From contig SSFR01000019.1 of the NCBI GenBank assembly GCA_008015505.1, positions 1 to 64,000 on the forward strand: DNA of 64,000 nt, given 5' to 3'. Source of the stretch: Pedobacter sp. (GTDB lineage Bacteria; Bacteroidota; Bacteroidia; Sphingobacteriales; Sphingobacteriaceae). Under the pieces are notes generated by a model. It saw only the letters and a list, made by a program, of their open reading frames with translations. It was not told where the DNA came from and searched no databases. The position numbers were made by a program, and so were the translations under genes. This document shows positions 44,682 to 54,547 of this stretch, one piece after another. How positions within the stretch are numbered: position 1 is the first letter of the stretch; the number at the start of each line of letters is the position of its first letter.

Positions 44682-45383
44682 TTAAATGTATGCTAGCTTT
44701 TTGTTTCTGTGATTCATAACAAGCTTGAGAGCAGTATAATGATTAAATAGTCTTTTGGAAAAAGCAGTAGTTCTTCTAATGAGTCTCTTGCAACTATTTC
44801 TTAAATAGGTATTTACCCCTTCAATAGCTTTGGTAAATCGTTTTCCAATAAGGTGCGAATCAGGATGAAATACTTCTTTAAAAGCCTTCCATGCATCTGT
44901 ACACGAAAAGTTTACCGTGATGTTTTGCATTCGTTTTAGCAGGACTTTAACTGTCTTTTTAGTTCTTTTTCCCATTGTTACAGCCAATATTTCTTTACTT
45001 TTAGCACAATAGGCATAAAGAATCCACACTTTCTTTTTTACTCCCAACGAAACTATAGAGTTCATCAACCTCTACTCGATCATAATTAGTATGTTTTGGT
45101 TTTAGCTCAAAATCAGCTTGTGATGTTAAGATGCCCAACACACAACAAGTTTGACTGATATTTAAAATATCAGCAATATCGCCGTATGCCTGAACCTCGA
45201 ACTAACATTCTCAGAGCCATACGCTTTACCATTGTTTCTGCACACCAGTATAGGTACAAATCCTGGAATTGTTTACCACAGCTTTTACAACGATAGGTTT
45301 GCATTCCATTTCTCTTGTGACCATTTTTTACCACCTTATGTCCCATAACAGTTAGGACAATCCAAACTTTGTTTTATTCGCAT
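44682..45383 (-). mobile_element. Decayed IS1-family insertion sequence
   Basis: Pieces of the IS1 transposase lie in at least three frames: a zinc-ribbon start (CPNC, then YRCKSCGKQFQDLYLYWCAE), a middle part (GDIADILNISQTCCVLGIL ... DRVEVDELYSFVG), and the InsB-like end (VWILYAYCAKSKEILAVTMG ... CTDAWKAFKEVF ... HLIGKRFTKAIEGVNTYLRN). Catalytic-site acids (VEVDE, CTDAW, AIEGV) survive but the three frame breaks mean no functional enzyme. Real IS1 uses one programmed frameshift, so this is decay. It splits the glycan locus from fcl. Confidence 0.8.
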
Positions 45384-45496
45384 TATTACAAAATTCGCTC
45401 TTACTGTTTTTCTTTTGTCAACCCATCATACATTTTGGACCACTACCAAAATTCGGCTACATTACTAAGAGCCGATCTAAATCAAATATAGGTTTC

Positions 45497-46435
45497 TCAA
45501 GCAGAAATAGCCTCCCGCTTCAAAAAATCAGCATAAGCCAATCGAACGCCTTCTTCTAGTTCCACATGATGTTTCCAGCCTAAAGTATGAAGCTTGGAAA
45601 CATCTAGCAGCTTCCGAGGAGTTCCGTCTGGCTTGGTAGTATCAAAATTTAATTTACCAACGTACCCAATACATGCTTTAATAAGCATCGCCAGTTCATT
45701 GATAGTTAAATCTTCTCCAGTTCCAATATTGATTAGCTGAGGCTCATCGTAGTGCTGCATCAAGAAATAACAAGCATCAGCTAAGTCATCGGCAAATAAA
45801 AATTCACGCTTGGGGGTTCCGGTACCCCAAATACTTACTTCTGGAACTCCTTTGATCTTTGCCTCATGAAACTTACGGATTAAGGCTGGTAAAACGTGAG
45901 AGTTTTGCGGATGATAGTTGTCATTATAGCCATATAGATTAGTCGGCATAACGGAAATAAAATTACACCCATATTGATGCCTATAAGCTTCACATAACTT
46001 AATCCCAGCAATCTTAGCAATGGCATAAGGCTCATTCGTGGGCTCTAGTGGACCTGTGAGCAAATATTCCTCCTTCAACGGTTGTGGAGCTAGCTTCGGA
46101 TAAATACAACTGGAACCTAAAAACATCAGCTTTTTAACACCCGCCAAATGAGCATAATGAATGACATTATTCTGGATGACTAAATTATCATACAAAAAGT
46201 CTGCTCGATAGGTATTATTAGCCACAATTCCACCTACTTTAGCCGCAGCTAAAAAAACATACTCGGGATTTTCTGAAGCAAAAAAATCAGCCACTTGCTG
46301 CTGACTTCGAAGATCTAATACAGACGACTCTCGACTAATTAAATTCGAATACCCCTCCTGCTCAAGCTTTCTGAAAATAGCCGAACCAACCATTCCGCGA
46401 TGCCCAGCGACATATATTTTAGCATTTTTTTCCAT
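45497..46435 (-). CDS. fcl: GDP-L-fucose synthase
   Basis: 312 residues. [60 protein letters not shown] and [20 protein letters not shown] (catalytic Tyr/Lys) are WcaG/Fcl motifs. It converts GDP-4-keto-6-deoxymannose to GDP-L-fucose with NADPH. Being on the opposite strand from the glycan locus, and next to the IS, it belongs functionally with it but is transcribed separately. The partner GDP-mannose dehydratase is not in the window. Confidence 0.95.
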   Translation of the reverse strand: MEKNAKIYVAGHRGMVGSAIFRKLEQEGYSNLISRESSVLDLRSQQQVADFFASENPEYVFLAAAKVGGIVANNTYRADFLYDNLVIQNNVIHYAHLAGVKKLMFLGSSCIYPKLAPQPLKEEYLLTGPLEPTNEPYAIAKIAGIKLCEAYRHQYGCNFISVMPTNLYGYNDNYHPQNSHVLPALIRKFHEAKIKGVPEVSIWGTGTPKREFLFADDLADACYFLMQHYDEPQLINIGTGEDLTINELAMLIKACIGYVGKLNFDTTKPDGTPRKLLDVSKLHTLGWKHHVELEEGVRLAYADFLKREAISA

Positions 46436-46465
46436 TAAAATAGCGTATAGGCGCTAAGATAAAAC

Positions 46466-46473
46466 TATTTTTG
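46466..46473 (+). promoter_or_regulatory. Bacteroidota -7 promoter box for trmB
   Basis: TATTTTTG fits TAnnTTTG and lies 16 bases before the trmB ATG in the divergent gap with fcl. A -33 element is not clear. Confidence 0.45.
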
Positions 46474-46489
46474 TGGTTGGTTTACGATT

Positions 46490-47140
46490 ATGGGGAAAGA
46501 TAAATTACGTCGCTTTGCTGAAATTGCCACATTCGACAACGTATTGGAGCTGGAAGAAGGCAAAAAACTAAAAGGGAACTGGAGCTGGGCACAATTTGGA
46601 AATAACCACCCCATTGTTTTAGAGCTGGCTTGCGGAAAGGGAGAATATACGGTCAATCTAGCCCAGCTATTTCCAGACAAGAATTTTATCGGCATCGACT
46701 ATAAAGGCAACCGAATCTGGCGCGGCGCTAAAACAGCTATTGAAGAAAATATTCCCAATGTCGCTTTCTTACGGATCCAAATCGAAAATATCCTGGATTA
46801 TTTTGAAACAAACGAAATATCCGAAATATGGATCACCTTCCCTGATCCTCAACCACAGGTCAGTCGTGAGAAGAAACGATTGACGGCTCCTCGATTTTTG
46901 GAGATGTACAAAGTCATTTTAAAACCCGAGGCAAGCATTCATCTAAAAACAGACAATGACGCCCTTCATGCTTACACACGCGAAAAAATAGAAGAATTAA
47001 ACCTCCATCTACATGTATCTACCCCCGATTTGTACCACTCCGAATTTGTAACTGAGGTACTTTCTATCAAGACATACTATGAAAAAAAATATTTGGCGAG
47101 CAGTAAAAACATCAACTATCTCAAGTTTAGTTTTAGATAA
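46490..47140 (+). CDS. trmB: tRNA (guanine-46-N7)-methyltransferase
   Basis: 216 residues. VLELACGKGEYTVNLAQLFP is the SAM site (LELACGKGEY), FIGIDYKGNRIWRGAKTAIE follows, and the IWITFPDPQPQVSREKKRLT segment is the TrmB signature (normally FPDPWPKKRH). Its change to PDPQPQ is common in Bacteroidota. It methylates G46 in the tRNA variable loop with SAM. It is a single gene divergent from fcl. Confidence 0.93.
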   Translation: MGKDKLRRFAEIATFDNVLELEEGKKLKGNWSWAQFGNNHPIVLELACGKGEYTVNLAQLFPDKNFIGIDYKGNRIWRGAKTAIEENIPNVAFLRIQIENILDYFETNEISEIWITFPDPQPQVSREKKRLTAPRFLEMYKVILKPEASIHLKTDNDALHAYTREKIEELNLHLHVSTPDLYHSEFVTEVLSIKTYYEKKYLASSKNINYLKFSFR

Positions 47141-47236
47141 TCACTTCGGAAATTTATCCATCCCATTGCACCTATTGTCCATTTATTGAAGCTCTATTTC
47201 ATAGGATCTTTGACATAGTCAGACAATTAAATACAA

Positions 47237-47785
47237 ATGACCATGGAAAAGTTCATAGTTCCTAGCAGAGGAGAAGTATCTGCAAATAACAAAATCATCT
47301 TTGATAGGTTTCAAAAAGCATTAGGGTTTGTTCCAAACTTATATGCAACAATGGCATACTCCGACACAGGTTTGGAAAACTACGTCAGTTTTCAAAATGC
47401 CAAAACCTCTTTAAGTAAAAGAGAAAAAGAAATAGTAAATATCTTAGCTAGTCAACAAAACGGTTGCCGCTACTGCCAATCAGCCCATACAGTAATTGGA
47501 AAAATGAATGGCTTTGCAGATGACGAAATTCTTGAAATCCGAAACGGATCAGCTTCATTCGATGACAAACTAAATGCACTTGCTCATCTTACTTATGAAA
47601 TACTGACTTTGAAAGGCAATGTAACGCAAAAAACACTCGATCGCTTTTTTGATGCAGGATACACTCATGGAAATGTTGTTGATGTAGTTTTGGCAGTAGC
47701 CGAAATCACCGTTACGAATTACCTGCATAATATCACACAAATCCCTATCGACTTTCCTCTTGCGCCCGAACTAGCAATCAGCTAA
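47237..47785 (+). CDS. Carboxymuconolactone decarboxylase/AhpD-like protein
   Basis: 182 residues. The CxxC-type site is NGCRYCQSAHTVIGK (Cys-x-x-Cys plus His), as in AhpD alkylhydroperoxidases, with preceding LSKREKEIVNILAS. The N-terminal region FDRFQKALGFVPNLYATMAY is typical. It likely reduces peroxides using a thiol relay. A 10-bp hairpin lies 35 bases downstream. The next two genes are a SnoaL-type protein and an AraC regulator. Confidence 0.85.
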   Translation: MTMEKFIVPSRGEVSANNKIIFDRFQKALGFVPNLYATMAYSDTGLENYVSFQNAKTSLSKREKEIVNILASQQNGCRYCQSAHTVIGKMNGFADDEILEIRNGSASFDDKLNALAHLTYEILTLKGNVTQKTLDRFFDAGYTHGNVVDVVLAVAEITVTNYLHNITQIPIDFPLAPELAIS

Positions 47786-47819
47786 AGATTAGATTTTTTA
47801 CCTTACACAAAAACCTGCA

Positions 47820-47855
47820 AAGGGAAGGATATAACTAAAACAATGTCCTTCCCTT
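47820..47855 (+). terminator. Hairpin downstream of the AhpD-like gene
   Basis: A perfect 10-bp stem (AAGGGAAGGA with TCCTTCCCTT) encloses 16 bases and is followed by AAACAG without a T-run. It could end the transcript or stabilise it. Confidence 0.5.
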
Positions 47856-47928
47856 AAACAGATTCAAAATACAAAGAAGGTGCCTTAATAAAATCACAAT
47901 TGATTTCCAACTTTAATAACTCTCGACA

Positions 47929-48342
47929 ATGGAACAGAAGCTACCATTACCTCCTTTTAATGAGGTAACAGCAAAACAAAAAGTACAGCTAGCAGAAGAT
48001 GCCTGGAATACCCAAGATCCTGAAAAAATTTGTTTGGCGTACTCCGTCGACACAGAATGGCGTAACAGAACAGAATTTATTCATGGACGTGAACAGGTCA
48101 AAGTATTTTTAAAACGCAAATGGGAAAAAGAGCTGAATTATAAACTCAAAAAAGAATTATGGGGCTTTCGCGAAAATCGTATGGCTGTATTATTTGAATA
48201 CGAATACCAAAATTCAGAAGGACAGTGGTTCAGGGCTTATGGTAACGAAAATTGGGAGTTTGATAAAAATGGTTTGATGATAAAACGATATGCTAGTATC
48301 AATGATTTAGCTATCGACGAGCGGGACAGAAAATTTCACTAA
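47929..48342 (+). CDS. DUF1348/NTF2-like (SnoaL-fold) protein
   Basis: 137 residues. [40 protein letters not shown] and [20 protein letters not shown] with [20 protein letters not shown] are the DUF1348 pattern of the nuclear transport factor 2 family. The conserved fold has a hydrophobic pocket, but the ligand is unknown. It lies just before the AraC regulator on the same strand and may be controlled by it. Confidence 0.85.
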   Translation: MEQKLPLPPFNEVTAKQKVQLAEDAWNTQDPEKICLAYSVDTEWRNRTEFIHGREQVKVFLKRKWEKELNYKLKKELWGFRENRMAVLFEYEYQNSEGQWFRAYGNENWEFDKNGLMIKRYASINDLAIDERDRKFH

Positions 48343-48355
48343 TGCCTTGAATAAA

Positions 48356-49234
48356 ATGATGAGTCAGGATACGCTTTCTTTAATTAACCCACAAACTGGC
48401 AAATTGGCCTTCAAGTTATTTTCATTTGAAGACAGTGATCTTTTTAACCACATACAACGTCTAAATTACTACACGATCATTTGGACTCAAATTGGGCATG
48501 GTAAATTGAAAGCCAATTTTTCAGAATATGAATTTATAGACAACTCCCTATTTGCTTTTTCTCCCTATCAACCATTCATGCTACAAGCACGTGAAAAATT
48601 AAAAGGAATAGCATTAAATTTTCATCCCGATTTTTTTTGCATTCACAAACATCAACAAGAAGTGGCTTGCAATGGAGTTTTGTTCAACAACATCTATCTT
48701 CCACCCTTTGTTTTAGTAGATCCGATAACGGAAAGCACACTTAAAATGCTATTGGAACAAATAAAAACAGAAATTCAAAATCCTGCATTAGCCCAGTATG
48801 AACTATTAATTTCGTACTTGAAAATATTTTTAATAACTGCATCACGACTAAAAACAGAGCAGCAGCACGAAACACAACAAACTATTCCAAATAACAAGGA
48901 ACCTTTCATCCTCCAAAACCTAAAAAACTATATTGAACTGCACTTTAAGAACAAGCACTCGGCTAGTGAGTATGCAAACTTATTAAACATCACGCCTAAG
49001 GCACTAACTAAAATCACAAAAAGACACTTCAATAAAACATTGACTGATTTGATTGCCGAACGCATTGTGATAGAAGCTAAAAGCGAACTTTATTTAACCA
49101 ACAAACCGGTAAAAACCATCGCTTACGAATTGGGCTATGATGATGAATATTATTTCAGTCGTTTCTTTAAAAACAACGCTAACGTGTCGCCACAAACTTA
49201 CCGAGATACTGTGGGCTTTGCAAAAGGAGAATAA
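48356..49234 (+). CDS. AraC-family transcriptional regulator
   Basis: 292 residues from ATG 48356 (a TTG lies three codons upstream). The N-terminal cupin-like half (NHIQRLNYYTIIWTQIGHGK) senses a ligand, and the C-terminal ~100 residues hold two helix-turn-helix motifs (SASEYANLLNITPKALTKIT and PVKTIAYELGYDDEYYFSRF). It probably controls the neighbouring SnoaL-type gene and the alkyltransferase-like gene. The ligand is unknown. Confidence 0.9.
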   Translation: MMSQDTLSLINPQTGKLAFKLFSFEDSDLFNHIQRLNYYTIIWTQIGHGKLKANFSEYEFIDNSLFAFSPYQPFMLQAREKLKGIALNFHPDFFCIHKHQQEVACNGVLFNNIYLPPFVLVDPITESTLKMLLEQIKTEIQNPALAQYELLISYLKIFLITASRLKTEQQHETQQTIPNNKEPFILQNLKNYIELHFKNKHSASEYANLLNITPKALTKITKRHFNKTLTDLIAERIVIEAKSELYLTNKPVKTIAYELGYDDEYYFSRFFKNNANVSPQTYRDTVGFAKGE

Positions 49235-49259
49235 CACAGTCTACAATTTAGGTTTAAAC

Positions 49260-49598
49260 ATGGATAGAAAAATATTTTATGACGAGGTGTATCAAGTAAC
49301 GCGTCTGATTCCCAGGGGGCGTGTAACTTCCTATGGTGCCATCGCAGCATATTTGGGCACCAAAAGTTCATCGCGTATGGTAGGTTATGCCATGAACGCA
49401 TCGCATACTGCCCAACCCCCAATTCCCGCACACCGGGTAGTAAACCGAAATGGGCTCCTTACTGGCAAGTATCATTTTGAAACACCGAGTAAAATGGCAG
49501 AACTTTTAGCCGCTGAAGGTGTACAGATAGTAAATGATCAAGTAGTGGACTTCAAAACACTTTTTTGGGATCCTGCTGTTGAACTAGAAATCAACTAG
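49260..49598 (+). CDS. Alkyltransferase-like protein lacking the active cysteine
   Basis: 112 residues from ATG 49260. The DNA-binding helix region (RLIPRGRVTSYGAIAAYLGT, SSRMVGYAMNAS) is as in MGMT, but the PCHRV active site is PAHRVV here, with Ala for Cys, and the protein is short. That is the pattern of ATL/Atl1 proteins, which flag alkylated bases for nucleotide excision repair instead of dealkylating them. It lies 25 bases after the AraC gene, so may be co-transcribed. Confidence 0.85.
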   Translation: MDRKIFYDEVYQVTRLIPRGRVTSYGAIAAYLGTKSSSRMVGYAMNASHTAQPPIPAHRVVNRNGLLTGKYHFETPSKMAELLAAEGVQIVNDQVVDFKTLFWDPAVELEIN

Positions 49599-49629
49599 GT
49601 ATAAAATCTGATCAGACCATAAAAGAAAT

Positions 49630-50913
49630 TTACCCAACAATCAACAAATAATAATTCTTCTTACCCTTTTGAACCACCAAATACCGATCATTAATCAAAT
49701 CAGCAGTACTGATTACCTGACTAGCATCACCCAATTTCTCCTTATTAATTGAAACCCCTCCCCCTTGAATCATTTTTCGTGCTTCGCTTTTTGAAGTAAA
49801 TACCGCTGATTTTTCTGCCAAGAGATCCACTGCTTGAATACCCTGCGAAAACTCAACCCTAGTAATAGTAAACTGAGGAATTCCTTCAAAAACGTTCATG
49901 ATTGCTACATCGCTCAAACTTTTCAAGAATATCAAAGAACCATTTCCAAAAAGAAATTCTGAAGTACTAATAGCTGTTTCTAATGCCTCTTCTGAATGCA
50001 CGCGAGTGGTTATCTCGTTAGCAAGTGCTTTTTGCAAAATCCTAAGATGTGGTGCTAGAGCATGTTCTTGCTCCAAAGCCTCAATCTCTTCCCTTGATTT
50101 GAGTGTAAAAATGCGAATCCAATTTTTTACATCTTCATCGCTTGCATTGATCCAAAACTGATAAAATCTATAGGGCGATGTTTTGGCAGCATCCAACCAG
50201 ATCGTTCCACTTTCTGTTTTGCCAAACTTAGTCCCATCCGATTTTTTGATCAGTGGGGTGGTTAGTGCAAAAGCAGTACCCCCATCTTTGCGACGGATAA
50301 GCTCGGTACCAGTCACGATATTCCCCCATTGATCAGACCCCCCGATTTGTAATTGGCAGTTTTTTTCTTTCCAGAGATAGTAAAAGTCATAACCCTGAAC
50401 TAGTTGGTAGCTAAACTCAGTAAAGGATATTCCCGTTTCCCCTTCCAGGCGCCTCTTCACCGAATCTTTGGCCATCATATAATTTACTGTGATGTGCTTA
50501 CCCACATCACGAATAAATTCTAAAAAACTTATCCCCTTGAACCAGTCGTAATTATTAACTAAAACAGCACTTGTGGGTCCACAATCAAAATCTAAAAATC
50601 TTTTCAATTGGGCTTCTATACCACTCACATTATGATTAAGTACCTCCTCCGAAAGTAGATTTCGTTCCACCGATTTTCCTGAAGGGTCTCCTACCATACC
50701 TGTTGCACCACCTACCAAAGCAAAAGGTTTATGGCCCGCACGTTGAAAATGAATCAGAGTCATAATTTGAGCCAAACTACCTACATGAAGTGAATCCGAG
50801 GTTGGATCGAAACCAAGATAACCAGCCGTCATTCCTTTATTTAATTGTTCCTCTGTTCCTGGCATGATATCGTGCAACATGCCTCGCCAGCGCAGTTCTT
50901 CTACAAAATTCAT
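49630..50913 (-). CDS. tyrS: Tyrosyl-tRNA synthetase
   Basis: 427 residues from ATG 50913 ([20 protein letters not shown]); the longer ORF adds an unconserved N-terminus. Class I signatures are the HIGH-like [15 protein letters not shown] and KMSKS-like [14 protein letters not shown]. The tyrosine-binding [36 protein letters not shown] and a C-terminal S4 RNA-binding domain ([20 protein letters not shown]) follow. It charges tRNA-Tyr with tyrosine. Confidence 0.97.
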   Translation of the reverse strand: MNFVEELRWRGMLHDIMPGTEEQLNKGMTAGYLGFDPTSDSLHVGSLAQIMTLIHFQRAGHKPFALVGGATGMVGDPSGKSVERNLLSEEVLNHNVSGIEAQLKRFLDFDCGPTSAVLVNNYDWFKGISFLEFIRDVGKHITVNYMMAKDSVKRRLEGETGISFTEFSYQLVQGYDFYYLWKEKNCQLQIGGSDQWGNIVTGTELIRRKDGGTAFALTTPLIKKSDGTKFGKTESGTIWLDAAKTSPYRFYQFWINASDEDVKNWIRIFTLKSREEIEALEQEHALAPHLRILQKALANEITTRVHSEEALETAISTSEFLFGNGSLIFLKSLSDVAIMNVFEGIPQFTITRVEFSQGIQAVDLLAEKSAVFTSKSEARKMIQGGGVSINKEKLGDASQVISTADLINDRYLVVQKGKKNYYLLIVG

Positions 50914-50962
50914 CATATGAGTGGAATATACTCGAAATTGAGCGGTGCAAATATACAAGCAT

Positions 50963-50970
50963 TATCTTTG
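50963..50970 (+). promoter_or_regulatory. Bacteroidota -7 promoter box for the desulfhydrase-like gene
   Basis: TATCTTTG is a perfect TAnnTTTG, with an ATTG 22 bases before that may be the -33 part. Only 12 bases separate it from the ATG at 50983, so the leader would be very short. The box lies in the gap after the divergent tyrS start. Confidence 0.55.
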
Positions 50971-50982
50971 CAGAAACATACC

Positions 50983-51873
50983 ATGATCGATCTGCAGTTC
51001 CATAGCCCAATCGAACAAATTAAGCATCCGTTTTACCAACAAAAACAAGTAAACGTATTCATCAAACGAGATGATCTCATTCATCCATTCATCTCAGGCA
51101 ACAAATGGCGCAAGCTTAAATACCTCCTTCATCAGGCTTTGGCTAAGCAACAACAACACTTAGTGACCTTCGGTGGGGCCTACTCCAATCATTTACTCGC
51201 CACCGCCTGTGCTGCTGCCAAATTTGGCTTTAAAAGTACGGGATTTGTCCGGGGTGAGCCTGTTCAAAATGACACACTCATGCTCTGCAAGCTTTTTGGG
51301 ATGGAACTCATCTTTGTAAACAGAGGTAATTACAACAATAAGCAAAAGCTTTTTCAAGACCATTTTGCTCACGATCGACAAGCATTTTTTATTGATGAGG
51401 GGGGGGCCAGTATAGAGGCCACTGATGGCTGTGCTGAATTAATTGATGAACTCGGTATCGCCTACGATCATATTTTCTGTGCTTGCGGAACAGGAACAAC
51501 CCTTGCCGGCATTATCAAAGGACTAGAAAAAAAAACATTACACACCCAGGTACATGGCGTTCCTGTTTTCAAGAATGGGAATTTTATTCGAAAAGAAGTT
51601 CTAAAATACTTTGACTACACCCCTGCCTTTGACCTACATCTGGATTATCACTTTGGAGGTTATGCCAAAAGCAAACCTGAATTGATTAAATTTATTCAAA
51701 CCTTTGCCAGTACAACAGGCATTCTACTTGATCCTATTTATACTGGTAAATTGGGCTACGCTATACACGATCTAATCCAACAAGACCACTTCTCTCCGGA
51801 AAGCAACATTTTAATGATACATACCGGCGGGTTATTTGGCTTGTTGGGCATGTCCAATAAATTTTCTTCATAG
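50983..51873 (+). CDS. D-cysteine desulfhydrase / ACC-deaminase-like PLP enzyme
   Basis: 296 residues. The PLP lysine is in FIKRDDLIHPFISGNKWRKL (N-K-W-R-K-L), then VTFGGAYSNHLLATACAAAK, CACGTGTTLAGIIKGL and ILLDPIYTGKLGYAIHDLIQ. This fold-type II group includes ACC deaminase and D-cysteine desulfhydrase; the sequence does not decide between them. An eight-G run lies at 51399-51406 coding E-G-G-A. The gene is divergent from tyrS. Confidence 0.85.
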   Translation: MIDLQFHSPIEQIKHPFYQQKQVNVFIKRDDLIHPFISGNKWRKLKYLLHQALAKQQQHLVTFGGAYSNHLLATACAAAKFGFKSTGFVRGEPVQNDTLMLCKLFGMELIFVNRGNYNNKQKLFQDHFAHDRQAFFIDEGGASIEATDGCAELIDELGIAYDHIFCACGTGTTLAGIIKGLEKKTLHTQVHGVPVFKNGNFIRKEVLKYFDYTPAFDLHLDYHFGGYAKSKPELIKFIQTFASTTGILLDPIYTGKLGYAIHDLIQQDHFSPESNILMIHTGGLFGLLGMSNKFSS

Positions 51874-52102
51874 CACTCTCTTCACCCTCTCTCATAAACC
51901 ATTTCTGAAAAATTAAATTTACTTAATCAAAAAATTAAATTTAAATTACATTTTCAACATGAGCTATATTTTTGTTTTTTATTTTCTCAAAATGCCTCAA
52001 TTGTAATCATTTTATATATTTTGCAATTTATTATACTAAAGGTTTAATAATTATCGTAATAAAATTTTAAATAAATTAATTAAACATATAAAGCTCAGCA
52101 TC

Positions 52103-53434
52103 ATGTATAAACTATCTATTTCACCCAATCAAGTTCAAGAGACACTCAGTAAACATATTCTAGCTGATGGATTTGATTTAACCTTTGATATGGAAAAAAG
52201 CAGTGGCGTACATATATACGATGCCAAACACAACCGAACACTTTTGGATTTTTTCACCTGTTTTGCTTCTGTTCCCTTGGGCTATAATCATCCGAAGATG
52301 ATCAATGACGAAGAGTTTAAGAAAAGTCTGATGCTTGCTGCATTAACTAATCCTTCAAATTCTGATATCTATACCACCCAATATGCTCAGTTTGTGGACA
52401 CATTTTCACGCGTTGGTATTCCTAGTTATTTACCACATGCATTTTTTATTGCAGGTGGATCACTAGCCATAGAAAATGCCTTGAAAACAGCAATGGATTG
52501 GAAAGTCCAAAAAAACTTTCAAAAAGGATATACCAACGAGCGTGGATTCAAAGTACTACACTTTGAAAAAGCTTTTCATGGCCGATCGGGTTATACACTG
52601 AGTTTAACAAACACATCTCCAGAGAAAACAAAATGGTTTCCACAATTCAACTGGCCGCGTGTAAGTATACCTATCATTCAATTTCCCTATTCTGATGCAG
52701 GTTATGAAGACCTCAAAAAACGCGAAGCATTATCCATTGCGCAAATAAAACAAGCTTTTGAAGATAACAAGGACGATATTTGTGCCATCATCATTGAGCC
52801 CATACAATCAGAAGGAGGAGATAATCATGTTCGGAAGGAATTTTTAGAAAACTTGCGCACATTAGCTGATGAAAATGACTGTTTTTTGATTTATGACGAG
52901 GTACAAACCGGTGTTGGATTGAGTGGTAAGTTTTGGTGTCATCAACATTTTGGTGAACATGCTCGTCCAGATATCATTGCCTTCGGAAAGAAAATGCAAG
53001 TATGTGGCATACTTGCTGGCAAAAAAGTGGATGAAATAGAAACAAATGTGTTTAAGGTATCCTCTCGCATCAATTCTACCTGGGGAGGGAGTTTAGTAGA
53101 CATGATTCGTTCATCCAAAATCATGGAGATTATCGAAGAGGATCAATTAGTAAAAAATGCTGCTGTAGTAGGAGAATATCTTCAGGAGCGATTACGCAAA
53201 TTAGCAGAAAAGACAAATAAAGTATTAAATGTTCGTGGTCGTGGATTATTAACTGCTTTTGATTTCCCTAGTCCAGCAATGCGAGATACTTTCATTAAGA
53301 AAGGACTCGAAAATCATGTAATGTTTCTTGGATGTAGTAGTCAAACGATACGTTTCCGCCCCGCACTAACCATCAAGAAGCAACATATCGATGCAGGAAT
53401 TGAGGTAATAGAAAAAATACTCCCCAAATTATAG
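52103..53434 (+). CDS. lat: L-lysine 6-aminotransferase
   Basis: 443 residues, typical length. HIYDAKHNRTLLDFFTCFAS, FIAGGSLAIENALKTAMDWK, LHFEKAFHGRSGYTLSLTNT and FLIYDEVQTGVGLSGKFWCH precede the PLP lysine in IIAFGKKMQVCGI. Class III aminotransferase; LAT converts lysine to alpha-aminoadipate semialdehyde (piperideine-6-carboxylate). The Bacteroidota LAT form has this CHQHF segment. The upstream 230 bases are AT-rich and contain its promoter, not resolved. Confidence 0.93.
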   Translation: MYKLSISPNQVQETLSKHILADGFDLTFDMEKSSGVHIYDAKHNRTLLDFFTCFASVPLGYNHPKMINDEEFKKSLMLAALTNPSNSDIYTTQYAQFVDTFSRVGIPSYLPHAFFIAGGSLAIENALKTAMDWKVQKNFQKGYTNERGFKVLHFEKAFHGRSGYTLSLTNTSPEKTKWFPQFNWPRVSIPIIQFPYSDAGYEDLKKREALSIAQIKQAFEDNKDDICAIIIEPIQSEGGDNHVRKEFLENLRTLADENDCFLIYDEVQTGVGLSGKFWCHQHFGEHARPDIIAFGKKMQVCGILAGKKVDEIETNVFKVSSRINSTWGGSLVDMIRSSKIMEIIEEDQLVKNAAVVGEYLQERLRKLAEKTNKVLNVRGRGLLTAFDFPSPAMRDTFIKKGLENHVMFLGCSSQTIRFRPALTIKKQHIDAGIEVIEKILPKL

Positions 53435-53483
53435 CGCATATTTGTACCAACCAACCTGTAAGCAAAATCACATCAAATATTTT

Positions 53484-53502
53484 CCCTCTCCCTTAGAGAG
53501 GG
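53484..53502. terminator. Hairpin between convergent lat and bshB1
   Basis: CCCTCTC pairs with GAGAGGG around CCTTA, between two convergent genes. Flanking ATTTT lies on the lat side. It probably serves both genes. Similar CTCTCCC...GAGAG intergenic sequences are frequent in Bacteroidota. Confidence 0.55.
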
Positions 53503-53515
53503 CCAAGGTGAGGCT

Positions 53516-54232
53516 TCAATGCAAATGAAATAGATCATCAACGGCTAATATTTTTCTACTAGTAAATCCTTCGGCATAGGTTGAGCCGGCTAATTTGCCA
53601 AACTCACGCGCACGAGCCTCCAAAGATTGAATAAAATTTGGTGACGAAATATAGGTGTCTTTCCCAGATACACTCGGATTATAAAATTGGGTTTTAAACG
53701 CATTAATACAAGCCATTTTTTGATCCCAAAACGGTGTTATATCTACCACGATATCTGGCTTGATATAACGATCCTGGATATAATGAAATAATAACTTAGG
53801 ACGCCAAGCATTTTGAATTTGCCCATTCATTTCTGTTTCAATTTTAATCAACCCAGAAAGAAATACCGCATCAGTCACTAAATCACACGCTCTACCATGA
53901 TCTGGATGCCGATCATGATAAGCGTTGGCCAATATAATCTCCGGCGCATAAGTTCGTATGGCTTGGATAATCCGCAACTGATGTGTTTCATCATTCTTAA
54001 AAAAACCATCACGCATATTCAAATTTTCGCGAACATGTAAACCCATAATCTGAGCTGCATGAGCTGATTCTTCCGCTCTGGTTTGTGCATCTCCACGTGT
54101 TCCGAGTTCTCCGCGAGTCAGATCAACTATCCCTACCTTTTTACCACTTGCTACATATTTCAAAATAGTACCAGAACAGCCCAGCTCAGCATCATCTGGA
54201 TGAGCAGCAAAAACAAGTATGTCTAGTTTCAT
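53516..54232 (-). CDS. bshB1: Bacillithiol biosynthesis deacetylase BshB1
   Basis: 238 residues from ATG 54232 (MKLDILVFAAHPDDAELGCS); upstream starts are less conserved. The zinc motif is AAHPDDAELGCSGTI, with TRGELGTRGDAQTRAEESAH, NAYHDRHPDHGRACDLV and YFVQDRYI-like HYIQDRYIKPDIVVDIT. It removes acetate from GlcNAc-malate in bacillithiol synthesis. The length and motifs match BshB1 rather than generic PIG-L. It ends convergent with lat. Confidence 0.93.
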   Translation of the reverse strand: MKLDILVFAAHPDDAELGCSGTILKYVASGKKVGIVDLTRGELGTRGDAQTRAEESAHAAQIMGLHVRENLNMRDGFFKNDETHQLRIIQAIRTYAPEIILANAYHDRHPDHGRACDLVTDAVFLSGLIKIETEMNGQIQNAWRPKLLFHYIQDRYIKPDIVVDITPFWDQKMACINAFKTQFYNPSVSGKDTYISSPNFIQSLEARAREFGKLAGSTYAEGFTSRKILAVDDLFHLH

Positions 54233-54243
54233 AGTAATGAGCA

Positions 54244-54547
54244 TTATTTTTTATAAAATGTAATCCCAACACGATTGATGTGGTCAACCAAATCGGGATT
54301 TGAAATCTGATCATAAATTGATAAATCAAACATATAGGGTAGCAATAAATCATCTAAAGCAGTATCAATTTTACCTCTTATTATGATGATCCAGTTCTTT
54401 GCCCTTCAAGGTTAAATCAATATCCGAACCATTTTTATAATTTCCTTTTGCTCTGGAACCATAAAGAATGGCTTCATCCGCCTCAGTGAAAGAGGCTAGT
54501 ACTGCCTGTATACGAGTGATGATAGTTTCCTTCAATCCAAATCTCAT
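54244..54547 (-). pseudogene. MNT-type nucleotidyltransferase antitoxin, frameshifted
   Basis: The minus strand reads MRFGLKETIITRIQAVLASF and the nucleotidyltransferase motif ILYGSRAKGNYKNGSDIDLT (G-S-x-A-x-G ... D-I-D-L), then hits a stop after KELDHHNKR. The rest (KIDTALDDLLLPYMFDLSIY, DQISNPDLVDHINRVG) is in the next frame up to a stop at 54246-54244; total length is not a multiple of three. One indel near 54375 is enough. It overlaps the partner gene by four bases (ATGA). Confidence 0.8.

Noticed and set aside
45000..45070. A-rich stretch in the IS1 remnant as a programmed frameshift site
   Set aside because: Other frame breaks in the same gene show decay, so a working recoding signal is not supported.
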